Assembly (NCBI GenBank): GCA_964544155.1
Contig: CAZJAH010000021.1
Coordinates: 1 to 50,645, forward strand
DNA from: CAZJAH01 sp964544155
GTDB taxonomy: Bacteria; Bacteroidota; Ignavibacteria; Kapaibacteriales; UBA2268
Reading direction: 5' to 3'
DNA length: 50,645 nucleotides
The notes beneath the pieces are model-generated. The model had not been told where the DNA came from. It did not search any database and was given only the letters and a program-made list of their open reading frames with translations. Positions 16,600 through 25,629 of this stretch are shown here, piece by piece. A program made the translations under genes and the position numbers. Positions within the stretch are counted from its first letter, which is position 1, and every line of letters starts with the position of its first letter.

Positions 16600-18486
16600 A
16601 TGAAGCGTTTTTTGATATTAGCTGTAGGGATGGCGATATTTTTATCGCTCTCTGTTCCGACACAGCTAAAAGCCCAGGTTTGGGGTGAATTTGACGGGGT
16701 CCAACTTGAAACACAGGTCCCATACACAGAATTAGGTTCATCGAAGACCACCCTCGAAGCCGATGAGTTTGGTCTTCCACCTACGTTTAGTGAAGATAAA
16801 AACGACGGATATGCAAGGGTACCCCTTGGATTTGATTTTGAATTTAACGGAGAAGTCTACGACCACGTTTGGATTAGTATTAACGGGTTTCTTACATTCG
16901 GCAGAAAAGAGATAAATGCCTCCGGACAGGTTGTATTGCAGAATCCTCCAAATGTACCAGCTAACGAACCCAGAGGTTTATTCATAGCCTCCGGTTCTTA
17001 TCCGGTAAACGTTATTGCCCCGTTCTGGGGAGACCACTATTACAGAGAAGATGCGGATACAAACGATAATTATGTACCGTCTGAGATATCTTATATTTCT
17101 TCTTCCGACCAATTTGTTGTACAGTGGAAGAATCTCAATATCAACGATCCGTCAATTCCTTCAAGTGTCGGCAATTTTCAGGCTATCCTTTATAAATCGG
17201 ATGACCCGCTTTCACTGCAGGGAACAATAAAATTCGCTTACGGACCGATTGGTAATAATCCATATACAGATGAAACTGTAGTTATATATGTAGGATCATC
17301 AGTAGGCCTGAAAGGCGAAGCAAGTGACTACCTCAACGGGCTTTATTATGATCAGAGTGAAGCACTCGCAAGAACTCAAACTGATCTTACAGATCAATGG
17401 CAGCCTTCAGACGGAAGAAGCGACGCCAGGATAGTATTCGACGCTTTGAACAGATTCAATATCGAAGAATTCTGGGGCGACGGCGACGTTGACTTTTCAA
17501 AAGCGCCGGGCCGTGTTCATTTCGGGCTGCCGCAGAACAGATATGTTACAGTAAATGATGTTAGAGTAATTCTTAAATCTGTAGCTACCGGTGTTGCGCT
17601 GGATCCGGTTAGAAGAAGAGCCGCTTATCACGGTGATGTTAACCATGATGGCCGCTACTACTACAACGAAGATGGCGAAAGAGTGGATATCCCCTGGAAG
17701 AATATGAATTTCTACGAGGATCTTCCGGATGAAGTAAGCTCGCTAAGGCAGATTCTGTTTGAAGCAACCGAATATGATGCAAGTTGGATACTTAAATATA
17801 TCGCGGGCAAAGTTCCTTACCTGCCATGGATATATGATACAACAAGAACCGGTAAGTCAGGTATCGATTTTGAAACAGCCGATAATGTAACTTTTGGAAA
17901 ATCATACAGGATTAATGACAACGTGGTAGAAATACCCGTTTACCTGAATGGAAATTACAATGGAAACTTTGGAGCTAAGTTTAAAGTTGATGGCATTATA
18001 GACGCTGTTAGTTCTAATCCTGTTGAAGAACAGGAAATATTCGCTTTCAACAGTGAAAATACTGTCGCAGTTGCAGGAAACGGTGATTTCTCGAAAGAAC
18101 AGCCTGTTTTATTTGTAAAAATTAGAACAGAAAACGACAGAGTTGAACTGTCAGAAGTAAGGTTCAATGATGTTAACAAAGATAAAGTTGTCGTAACAGG
18201 CAGCTCTGCAGAAGATATGACAAATACTAAGCTTAATTTATATGTTGATGAATTTTCACAGATATTTGCCAATATCAGCGAATCAGCTTCATATAAGCTC
18301 GAAGCTTATGATCTGCAGGGTAACCTCGTTAATGTAATATTTAACGGCCGAATGGATGAAGGTTCACATTTAATTGAATGGGACAAAACAAACGAAGACG
18401 GCAGCAGCTTAAGAACCGGAGCCTATATATTAAGGCTTTCCGGTAATGGTGAATACATTACTGCTAAATTTGTTATAAGCAAGTAA
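16600..18486 (+). CDS. T9SS cargo with nidogen-like, dockerin-like and cohesin-like regions
   Basis: A 628-residue secreted protein with a signal peptide ending about Ala25. Residues about 45-240 resemble the nidogen-like domain (GFDFEFNGEVYDHVWISING, APFWGD, FVVQWKN, FQAILY). Residues about 303-405 look like a dockerin: a half with NDVRVILKSVATG and a half with the calcium-loop-like GDVNHDGRYYYN (from about 345) and SWILKYIAGK. Residues about 430-535 have the beta-rich pattern of a cohesin-like domain. The last 78 residues are a T9SS type-A sorting domain (YDLQGNLVN, RTGAYILRLSG, KFVISK). The next gene starts at the last base of this stop (TAATG), so translation is probably coupled. The dockerin/cohesin calls rest on pattern only; binding partners are unknown. 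Confidence 0.82.
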   Translation: MKRFLILAVGMAIFLSLSVPTQLKAQVWGEFDGVQLETQVPYTELGSSKTTLEADEFGLPPTFSEDKNDGYARVPLGFDFEFNGEVYDHVWISINGFLTFGRKEINASGQVVLQNPPNVPANEPRGLFIASGSYPVNVIAPFWGDHYYREDADTNDNYVPSEISYISSSDQFVVQWKNLNINDPSIPSSVGNFQAILYKSDDPLSLQGTIKFAYGPIGNNPYTDETVVIYVGSSVGLKGEASDYLNGLYYDQSEALARTQTDLTDQWQPSDGRSDARIVFDALNRFNIEEFWGDGDVDFSKAPGRVHFGLPQNRYVTVNDVRVILKSVATGVALDPVRRRAAYHGDVNHDGRYYYNEDGERVDIPWKNMNFYEDLPDEVSSLRQILFEATEYDASWILKYIAGKVPYLPWIYDTTRTGKSGIDFETADNVTFGKSYRINDNVVEIPVYLNGNYNGNFGAKFKVDGIIDAVSSNPVEEQEIFAFNSENTVAVAGNGDFSKEQPVLFVKIRTENDRVELSEVRFNDVNKDKVVVTGSSAEDMTNTKLNLYVDEFSQIFANISESASYKLEAYDLQGNLVNVIFNGRMDEGSHLIEWDKTNEDGSSLRTGAYILRLSGNGEYITAKFVISK

Positions 18487-19697
18487 TGCGAACTTTGATT
18501 TATATTTTCTGGCTGCCGGTATTTATTATTGCCGGCAGCCGGGAATTAAAACCGCAGGATTTTTTTATTGCTGAATTAAAAGCGATAGATACAGTTGATA
18601 ACTGCGGAAATATTTTTGATAAAGAATTAATTACTGTGATTGATCTGGGAGTGATAAACTCAAAGGATTCACTTTATGGTTATAATTTCCAGATAGAATA
18701 CGACGATACAAAATTGTACTTTGACAGAGCCTTAACAATAAATACTTTATCAGAGTATTTACAGCCGGGCGAATATCAGGTTAATAAACTGCCTGATACT
18801 AACCTTATAAACGGCTACGGAGCAATACTGAGATTTCCGGCTCCTCCTTTATTCGGTAATCAGCCTTTGCTGGCTTTGAGATGGTACTATGCAGGTGAAT
18901 GTGGTGACGATACAACAATAATTAATCTGAATTACATAGAATTTACCGAAGAGTTCTCGAAAAACGTAGACAGTATTAGTGATGCTATAGTCTATGTGAC
19001 AGTCAGGGATAAGAAAGAAAGACATTTAAGCGCTGTATCTAATACTGATTCAGTTGAATTAAAAAAAAATGATACAGTAATGTTTACTCCCGGAATATTA
19101 GCCGGTCAGGAAACAAAGCTTGAACATGCAGTTATTAAAGCGTACTTTGAAAATAACAGTTTTGATATAATCAAAATTGAACATATTGATGCAGGCATCA
19201 TAAACGAAAGCAGTATAGAATCTGACACGGCATTTGTCGGGATTATATTAAACGGCAGCACGGGATTATTTTCACCCTTCAGCCTGGTTATAGAAAGAAA
19301 AGACAGCAACGCAGCAAGCGACAGGCTGATAATTGAATTGGACCACGCAGATGAATGCGCTTGTGTAAGCCGGACAAATGACGCCAATATTACTTTTACT
19401 GCTGAAGAAATTAAAGATACGGCAAATAGTGTTGTACATGAAATTGATACACACAAAAATTTCAGCGTCAATTACAGAGAAATAGATAAAATATTGATAA
19501 TTGAATCCCTGCATTATTCTTTGCGATCATATATAATTTATGATATACATGGAAGGATAATGAAAAAAGAAAAAATTAGCGGGTTTAATAATATCAGAAT
19601 TGTTAATTTTGGCAATATAAGCCCCGGCGCTTATGTCATTATTTTAGAAGATATGCATGGAAATAAAGAAAAAAGTTTAATAATAAATTATGATTAA
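18486..19697 (+). CDS. T9SS cargo protein with cohesin-like N-terminal region
   Basis: A 403-residue exported protein with a hydrophobic N-terminus (about 1-17). The region at about 45-165 follows a cohesin-like beta-sandwich pattern (ITVIDLGVINSKDSLYGYNF, IEYDDTKLYF, LALRWYYAGE). The C-terminus (about 335-403) is a divergent T9SS type-A sorting domain with YDIHGRIMKKE, SPGAYVIILED and a short basic end. No catalytic residues were seen. The ATG overlaps the previous stop by one base, and the following cargo gene begins 31 bases after this stop, so 16600-22839 is probably one transcription unit. The middle part (about 200-320) has no recognised domain. Confidence 0.75.
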   Translation: MRTLIYIFWLPVFIIAGSRELKPQDFFIAELKAIDTVDNCGNIFDKELITVIDLGVINSKDSLYGYNFQIEYDDTKLYFDRALTINTLSEYLQPGEYQVNKLPDTNLINGYGAILRFPAPPLFGNQPLLALRWYYAGECGDDTTIINLNYIEFTEEFSKNVDSISDAIVYVTVRDKKERHLSAVSNTDSVELKKNDTVMFTPGILAGQETKLEHAVIKAYFENNSFDIIKIEHIDAGIINESSIESDTAFVGIILNGSTGLFSPFSLVIERKDSNAASDRLIIELDHADECACVSRTNDANITFTAEEIKDTANSVVHEIDTHKNFSVNYREIDKILIIESLHYSLRSYIIYDIHGRIMKKEKISGFNNIRIVNFGNISPGAYVIILEDMHGNKEKSLIINYD

Positions 19698-19717
19698 TTT
19701 TCTATTTATTACAGTTT

Positions 19718-19722
19718 GGAGG
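19718..19722 (+). promoter_or_regulatory. Shine-Dalgarno site deciding the start at 19729
   Basis: GGAGG lies six bases before ATG 19729, which opens a signal peptide starting MKKLFSRLG. The upstream in-frame ATG 19690 overlaps the previous gene and has no such site. Confidence 0.75.
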
Positions 19723-19728
19723 ATAAAC

Positions 19729-22700
19729 ATGAAAAAATTGTTTTCAAGATTGGGTTTCAGTCAGGCTTTGCTAAGCCTTCTGGCCGTGACTCTGCTAATA
19801 GGGTGGAGTGTGGACGCCAAGGCTCAGCTTCCGCAAGTACCCGATTTGTCACTAACCGGCTCAGATAGATATTCAGAAAGCTGGTACCCTGACGGAAGAA
19901 TTTGGCTGCCTGCTTCAAAACCAAATCATCCCAGGGAAGTACTTGTGCCTGTATTTATTACAAATGACTGGCGCACATACGATGATCGTTTTATTGTAAA
20001 ACCAATACACAGCTTTACTTTTGAAGTTCAATACGACTCATCAGCTCTACGTGCGATTGGTTATCAAACCGTTGGTATGGATCTTGATGGCGACGTCGTT
20101 GAAGGGCTTGCAAAAGGATTTAACATATCATGGAAAGATGTTAAAGACTCAACATATAGGTCTTATTTGAATCCTAATCAAAGTATTTTACCTCAGGATG
20201 CAAATAAAGGTAGAAAAATTACTATCACAGCTACAAGTGATGAACCTTTACCTAACACCCTTGAAGGCCAACGTGATTTTGAAGTACTTCTATTCATCAA
20301 ATTCAGAGTAATTCCTGAACAAGGCAGCAGTGGTATAAGTGTAGCGACAAATACACCTTTAATTATCAAGGACAGTGTAATCAGATTCAATGACTGGAAT
20401 GTGATAACAGAATCTGCAACTAAGAATATGGTAAAATTTGATGAGGACGCAACATGGCCGGTATTAGCTTATGAAGGCAGGGCCGGCATGAATAACCTTG
20501 ATCCGCCTGCAGGAGGAGAAGATCCGATATTACCGGGCAGTATTTATCTTAGAATGATGGATAACCTTCCTGAGTTTTCATTCGAAATGGATCGCGGTAT
20601 CGGCCTTCAGCCCCCATTGGAACAGATTCAGGACGACCTCTGGCAAATGCGTGATCCGATGACTGTCGATTCAGGAGTTGCTGCAACCGGGTTGGAAACT
20701 GCCAGTAGGACTATAAGGGTTGCTAATCCGGTAACTACCTCAAGGCTTGTCAGAGTCAAATTCGAATCTGATGCCGATTGGCTCAGGTTTACGATAAAAA
20801 AGGGTAATCGTAATGAGACAACTAATGACACAGAGCATATACTTGATTATATTGACAACGGTATTCTCGGCGGCGTAGATGATCCGCTGGGAGAATTTAC
20901 TACGGAAGATCGACAAGTAACAATGGAAGTAATATGTGACCCTAATTATCTCAATTTAGATGATCCTTCAGATCCTGAGAAAGCAGGCATATATACCGGG
21001 TACATTACTTTGTCATCTCCATTCGCGGATGTTTCACCCACAAGGCTTAAAATTACATTTATATATTTCAGGCCTCCTTATGAACCAGACTTCGAAGACG
21101 GGCCTCACACAGGTATAAGGCTGACACTCCGTAATTCAGAAGGCCAGGTAGGAGATTCCGCGAAACTCGTATTCGGAACCGGCCACAGGGCGCACCTTGG
21201 TATTGATACACTTTATGGTGAACATGCTTACGAGCAGGGACTGGACCAAAACAATTTTGATGCAAGGTTCTTCCTTTTCCCGCCGGTACATGATGCTGAT
21301 TTGGTTTCACAAATACCTTACGGCTTTGGTGACTTTAGCCCAAGTGATGAATTTTCACTCTACAGGTCAAGGGATATCAGAAGCCTTCAGGATACTTTGC
21401 AATCTGAGCTTTATTATGTTAGATTTAATGCGGCAGGAGCTCAGAACTATCCGGTTGTTATCGAATGGGATACACAGGATTTCCCGGAAGGATCCAGACT
21501 TTTCTTAAGGGATACATTAAATGGAGCTTTATTCCCCGCGGTAGATATGCGTAATGCAACGTCACTGGGCGGAACAAGATATTCATTCTCGATCCAGGAT
21601 CCTAGAGTTACTTCGTTCCTGATTGAATACACATTACCGAGAGTTATCGAATACGTTGATGAATTCGGCGAGCCTGTCATTAATCGTGGATGGAACTTCC
21701 TTTCACTGCCGGTAAGACCTACAAATACGGAAGCCGACATTGTTTATCCTAACGCTTCTACCGACCCGTGGATATTCGGCCCGATATGGTACACAGAGGA
21801 TATTCTAAAACCGGGTATAGGCTTCTTTACCAAGTATTCTAGTAATATCGATACAAGATTTGCCGGTACATTTATCAGCGAAATATCAACCGACTTAGGC
21901 GATTTTATCAGGGTATTCCCTGGTGATACTCCTCAGAGAGGTGGATGGAATTCAGTTGGTGCATTATCATATCCGGTAAGCACAGACAACATTTACTTTA
22001 CTCAATATCTTGGCGAAACCCCTGATGTTTCATACACAAGGAAATTCGGTGTTTGGGAATACAAAACTCAGGAAGGATACAACCGTGTGAACGAAATGCG
22101 TCCCGGTAAAGGCTATTGGGTTAAAGTTAACGCCAATGGTTATTACAACCTGGAAGCTGATCCATTAAGATTATCCGGTAAATCCAGTGCATCGGTTTCC
22201 TCACACGATGAAATAATTGCACTTAATTCAGCTACTGAACTTAAATTGTCTGATAACGCACAACATAAATCAAGCGTTTATGTAACAAGCGATGAAAAGA
22301 TCAAAGGCGAAGATTTTCTTATGCCTCCGGTACCACCTATGGGAATCTTTGATATACGCTTTAAAAACGGCGCTTATGTTAGCAGCGATAACGGAAGCAT
22401 AATTCAGCTGCAGGGTGTTGATTATCCTGTGAACATCAAATTTGATTACGCTGACGCTAACTATACACTGACAGATGCCCTGACAGGCGATGTGCTCGGC
22501 ATAATCAATAAAGGCAAGAGCGGCTCGGTTATCATTAATAACACAAGCGCTAACGCCATTAAAGTTGAACAGGGGGGAATAGATTTTGGTTTCAGTACTT
22601 ATCCCAACCCCGCTGTTGATAACCTGAATATTAATTATTCAGTTCCTTCACAAAGGAATGTGGTTATTAAACTCTACGATGCTATGGGCAACGAAATACT

Positions 22701-22839
22701 TACAGCTCTCAACAAAAACGTTGAAGCAGGTAACTTTAGCGAATCAGTAAATATCAGTGAACTTACATCAGGCACTTACCTGATCAAAATGTTCGCAGGT
22801 GACGAAACTAAAGTCGCTAAATTCGTTGTAAACAAATAA
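19729..22839 (+). CDS. Large multidomain T9SS cargo protein
   Basis: A 1036-residue secreted protein whose signal peptide ends in VDAKA (about 32). Residues about 60-235 are cohesin-like (VPVFITND, FTFEVQYDSSALRAIGY). Residues about 315-460 resemble a BACON/Ig-like domain (ADWLRFTI, AGIYTGYITLSS). At about 466-638 lies one copy of the module shared with the giant protein and the 256-residue protein (LVFGTGHRAHLGID, YPVVIEWDTQDFPEG, TSFLIEY). A shorter second copy occupies about 838-948 (PPVPPMGIFDIRF, YPVNIKFDYAD). The C-terminus (about 962-1036) is a typical type-A sorting domain (YPNPAVDNLNINY, YDAMGNEIL, SGTYLIKM, KFVVNK). No enzyme motif was seen. It is probably co-transcribed with the two genes before it and ends at a strong terminator. 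Confidence 0.85.
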   Translation: MKKLFSRLGFSQALLSLLAVTLLIGWSVDAKAQLPQVPDLSLTGSDRYSESWYPDGRIWLPASKPNHPREVLVPVFITNDWRTYDDRFIVKPIHSFTFEVQYDSSALRAIGYQTVGMDLDGDVVEGLAKGFNISWKDVKDSTYRSYLNPNQSILPQDANKGRKITITATSDEPLPNTLEGQRDFEVLLFIKFRVIPEQGSSGISVATNTPLIIKDSVIRFNDWNVITESATKNMVKFDEDATWPVLAYEGRAGMNNLDPPAGGEDPILPGSIYLRMMDNLPEFSFEMDRGIGLQPPLEQIQDDLWQMRDPMTVDSGVAATGLETASRTIRVANPVTTSRLVRVKFESDADWLRFTIKKGNRNETTNDTEHILDYIDNGILGGVDDPLGEFTTEDRQVTMEVICDPNYLNLDDPSDPEKAGIYTGYITLSSPFADVSPTRLKITFIYFRPPYEPDFEDGPHTGIRLTLRNSEGQVGDSAKLVFGTGHRAHLGIDTLYGEHAYEQGLDQNNFDARFFLFPPVHDADLVSQIPYGFGDFSPSDEFSLYRSRDIRSLQDTLQSELYYVRFNAAGAQNYPVVIEWDTQDFPEGSRLFLRDTLNGALFPAVDMRNATSLGGTRYSFSIQDPRVTSFLIEYTLPRVIEYVDEFGEPVINRGWNFLSLPVRPTNTEADIVYPNASTDPWIFGPIWYTEDILKPGIGFFTKYSSNIDTRFAGTFISEISTDLGDFIRVFPGDTPQRGGWNSVGALSYPVSTDNIYFTQYLGETPDVSYTRKFGVWEYKTQEGYNRVNEMRPGKGYWVKVNANGYYNLEADPLRLSGKSSASVSSHDEIIALNSATELKLSDNAQHKSSVYVTSDEKIKGEDFLMPPVPPMGIFDIRFKNGAYVSSDNGSIIQLQGVDYPVNIKFDYADANYTLTDALTGDVLGIINKGKSGSVIINNTSANAIKVEQGGIDFGFSTYPNPAVDNLNINYSVPSQRNVVIKLYDAMGNEILTALNKNVEAGNFSESVNISELTSGTYLIKMFAGDETKVAKFVVNK

Positions 22840-22868
22840 GTCCGGCTTTTTAGCCAGAGCTTAAATAT

Positions 22869-22908
22869 AAAAAGGGCGGCATAGGTGAAAATCTGTGTTG
22901 CCCTTTTT
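22869..22908 (+). terminator. Intrinsic terminator after the cargo gene block
   Basis: AAAAAGGGC (22869-22877) pairs with GCCCTTTTT (22900-22908). The stem extends inward with G-U pairs to about 17 base pairs around a short A-rich loop, and a T-run closes it. This is the strongest terminator of the cargo block and separates it from the next operon. Confidence 0.88.
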
Positions 22909-22957
22909 AATAATTACTAATTTGTGACTTTATTAGAACTAATTGGTTATTAATTAA

Positions 22958-23728
22958 ATGAGAGTTATTCTTACATTAATAATTATTGCTTTCGCCGGGG
23001 TTTCAGTTAAAGCACAGGATCCTGTTACCATATTTCTCAATATGCGTAATAATGAAGGATATACTTACACACCTATTGAATTTGGCCTGCATAAGGATGC
23101 TACTTATGATATTGATGAAGATCTGGGTGAAAAAGAGTACGTAGCATTTCCTGATCCTGATAATAATTATGGAGCTTTGTATATATTCGAAGAAGATTCC
23201 AGCAGTATCAAATACATGCTTAAAGATTACAGGCCATACGAAGACCTCCCCTTCTATAAACTATATAATCTTCAAATAAACCCGGGGCTTGGTGACAGCG
23301 TTTTTATAAGATGGAGTAAATTGCCTGACGGGCTTGATTCCGCTAAGTTTACCGATGCTTACGGCGGAAACGTGACTTCCTTCGATATGAAGCAAAAAGA
23401 TACTATAGCTTTATTTATTCCCGGCAGCTTTTACCAGTATCAGATACACCTATATTTTGGTACGATAAATTCAAAAAGGGATAAAAATCAAGATGATATT
23501 TTGCTATTTCCCAATCCCGCTGAAGACCATATTACAATAAACTATGGAAATAATCTTTTCTATTTTAATATTTACAGCGCTGTTTCCGGAGAAGTCTTAA
23601 AAGGTATGGCCATGAGCGAACAGGAAATCGACATATCAGCTATCGCGCCGGGTTATTATTTTATAAAATTAACACCTCTTTACGGAGGGACAGTGAAATA
23701 TTTAAAGTTTATTAAAAACCGGGAGTAA
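22958..23728 (+). CDS. Small T9SS cargo protein built mainly of the shared module
   Basis: A 256-residue exported protein. The signal peptide ends in SVKAQ (about 20). The mature part (about 23-171) is almost entirely the module also found in the giant and the 1036-residue proteins: NMRNNEGYTYTPIEFGLHKD, a DIDEDLGE segment, FIRWSKLPDG and FDMKQKDT. Residues about 178-256 form a type-A sorting domain (FPNPAEDHITINYG, APGYYFIKL, YLKFIK). It starts a new unit after a terminator and is followed, six bases after its stop, by a glycosyltransferase gene. This makes it the simplest example of the module. Function is unknown. Confidence 0.78.
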   Translation: MRVILTLIIIAFAGVSVKAQDPVTIFLNMRNNEGYTYTPIEFGLHKDATYDIDEDLGEKEYVAFPDPDNNYGALYIFEEDSSSIKYMLKDYRPYEDLPFYKLYNLQINPGLGDSVFIRWSKLPDGLDSAKFTDAYGGNVTSFDMKQKDTIALFIPGSFYQYQIHLYFGTINSKRDKNQDDILLFPNPAEDHITINYGNNLFYFNIYSAVSGEVLKGMAMSEQEIDISAIAPGYYFIKLTPLYGGTVKYLKFIKNRE

Positions 23729-23734
23729 AGATTA

Positions 23735-24871
23735 GTGGCTGCTCAGCAGGATAGAGAAAGATCGGATAATAAAAAACAGAAGCCTGATAAAAAGAATACA
23801 CAGCAGAGAAAACCGGTACAGGATAGCCGCGGCAGGGAAAAACAGGTTTCGAGAAGCGATTCTGCACGATCGCAGGCAGGGCAAACAGAAAGAACTACCG
23901 CTAAAAAGCCGCATCAGCAAAAGCAAAAGCGCGATCAGGGTAGCTTCGGCATAGATATATCTTTAGTGATTCCCCTCTATAATGAAGAAGAATCACTACC
24001 TGAATTAAGCCTTATGCTCGAAGATGAACTCCCCAAAATCGGGAAATACGAAGTTATATTTATTGATGACGGATCTACGGATGATTCCCTTGAAGTAATT
24101 AAAAGAATAAAAAGAAGAAACCATAATTTTAAAGCCATTAGTTTTAGAAGAAACCAGGGCAAATCCGCAGCTTTGGCAGTCGGATTCCAGGAAGCACGAG
24201 GGCGGATAATTGCCACTATGGACGCCGATCTTCAGGATGACCCTTATGAAATTCGAAACATGATTAAAAAACTCGATGAAGGCTATGATCTTATTTCAGG
24301 ATGGAAAAAGATACGAAAAGACCCACTTTCCAAAACAATGCCGTCCAAACTATTTAATTTGGTTACTTCAATGGTCAGCGGCCTCAGGCTTCATGATTTT
24401 AACTGCGGACTGAAGGTTTACAGAAAAGAGGCTGCTAAATCACTTAATGTTTATGGTGAAATGCACCGCTATCTTCCTGCTTTAGCTCATTGGGAAGGCT
24501 TTCGCGTAACAGAATTACCCGTTACACACCATGCCCGTAAATACGGAAGGACAAAATTCGGCCTGAGCCGCTTTCTGAATGGCTTCCTGGATTTGCTTAC
24601 AGTGATGTTCACTACCCGGTACGGCAGAAAACCACTCCACTTTTTCGGCCTCTTCGGGGTACTGTTTACTCTGATCGGATTTTTTACGAATCTTTATTTA
24701 ACATTTGAGTGGATGATGGGAAAAACGTTCCTGTCAAACCGTCCGCTTGCTCTTCTGGGAATTGCTCTTATTATAGTCGGTGTTCAGTTCATATCAATGG
24801 GATTATTAGGAGAACTGATAATTAAACATGCAGGAAAGAATATAAACTACAGTATCAAGGATAAATTATGA
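23735..24871 (+). CDS. Family 2 glycosyltransferase (polyprenol-phosphate sugar synthase type)
   Basis: A 378-residue membrane-associated GT2 enzyme. The GT-A domain spans about 75-245: SLVIPLYNEEESLPE, the nucleotide-binding DDGSTDD (111-117) and the metal-binding ATMDADLQDDP (Asp163 and Asp165). Two transmembrane helices follow (about 302-324 and 335-358), the layout of DPM1/GtrB-like enzymes that move a sugar onto a polyprenyl phosphate at the inner membrane. The start is GTG 23735, preceded by GGGAG. Residues 1-70 are an unusual Lys/Arg/Gln-rich, apparently disordered tail not needed for the fold. The next gene overlaps by four bases (ATGA). Donor sugar and acceptor cannot be told. Confidence 0.9.
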   Translation: MAAQQDRERSDNKKQKPDKKNTQQRKPVQDSRGREKQVSRSDSARSQAGQTERTTAKKPHQQKQKRDQGSFGIDISLVIPLYNEEESLPELSLMLEDELPKIGKYEVIFIDDGSTDDSLEVIKRIKRRNHNFKAISFRRNQGKSAALAVGFQEARGRIIATMDADLQDDPYEIRNMIKKLDEGYDLISGWKKIRKDPLSKTMPSKLFNLVTSMVSGLRLHDFNCGLKVYRKEAAKSLNVYGEMHRYLPALAHWEGFRVTELPVTHHARKYGRTKFGLSRFLNGFLDLLTVMFTTRYGRKPLHFFGLFGVLFTLIGFFTNLYLTFEWMMGKTFLSNRPLALLGIALIIVGVQFISMGLLGELIIKHAGKNINYSIKDKL

Positions 24872-25623
24872 CCAAATATTATATAATTATCATAAATCTT
24901 CTATTGCTGACTCTGGCTGCAATTCCTGAAAAGGCCGAGGCCAGAATTGACAGCACAACATATCGCCTGGGGCTTGGATTATCCACGGTTGCCATTATTG
25001 GTAATAACCCCGGAAGCGATTCTTTCTTGATTGATGAAAGCGATACCACAAGATACGGAGGCGCTTTTTCAGGACCAAAACCCGGAATAGAAGCCAGGCT
25101 TTCTATCAATTTAGATAAAAAAGGCGATATAATGCTGCCCATAGGCCTAACTTACCAGTTCTATGCAGCTAACAGAACTTATCCACAGGGCAGAAATGCT
25201 TCGCAGAAAATTCACCATGAGCTTAATACATTAAATTTATACACAGGGCTTCATTATGTTATTTTAAGGCTGCCGCTTGCGGAATCCAAAATCTACGCGG
25301 GAATGGAGGTTTGGAATACTTATGTTCATAATATTGGATATTCTATTGCCACAAATTACTTAGATCCCGAGTTCCGCGATGAGATAGAACATTTCGATAC
25401 AAAAGATGAAAGCTGGAGGCTTGGCGGCCTGATACGCTTAGGGGTTCAGGGAAGGCTCGCCAATGGGTGGACCATAAATACCGGTTTCGGTATATCATAT
25501 ATGAACTTATTTGGCCGGGATAACCAGCGGGGAGAACTCTTAACACCTTTCGATTATTTCGAAGTACAGGAATCAGCTGTCTATAAATTCCATTATTCGT
25601 TGCTTATACAAAAAGATCTTTAA
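24868..25623 (+). CDS. Outer-membrane beta-barrel-like protein of unknown function
   Basis: A 251-residue exported protein: the signal peptide ends near AEARI (about 26). The mature part is rich in alternating hydrophobic/aromatic beta-strand patterns with Gly turns (YRLGLGLSTVAIIG, GLTYQFYAANRTY, INTGFGISYMNLFG), as in small outer-membrane barrels. No sorting domain is present. It overlaps the GT2 stop by four bases and is followed six bases later by the GT9 gene, so it sits inside a glycosyltransferase operon. I could not assign a family; a barrel fold is inferred from composition only. Confidence 0.6.
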   Translation: MTKYYIIIINLLLLTLAAIPEKAEARIDSTTYRLGLGLSTVAIIGNNPGSDSFLIDESDTTRYGGAFSGPKPGIEARLSINLDKKGDIMLPIGLTYQFYAANRTYPQGRNASQKIHHELNTLNLYTGLHYVILRLPLAESKIYAGMEVWNTYVHNIGYSIATNYLDPEFRDEIEHFDTKDESWRLGGLIRLGVQGRLANGWTINTGFGISYMNLFGRDNQRGELLTPFDYFEVQESAVYKFHYSLLIQKDL

Positions 25624-25629
25624 TAATTT

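Noticed and set aside
16523..16600. Separate promoter between the giant cargo gene and the next cargo gene
   Set aside because: Only 76 bases remain, mostly hairpin, and no TAnnTTTG match was found; partial read-through is as likely.
22921..22957. Promoter at TAATTTG before 22958 and similar strings before 46223
   Set aside because: Spacing between TA and TTTG is one base instead of two, and such strings are frequent in the AT-rich gaps.
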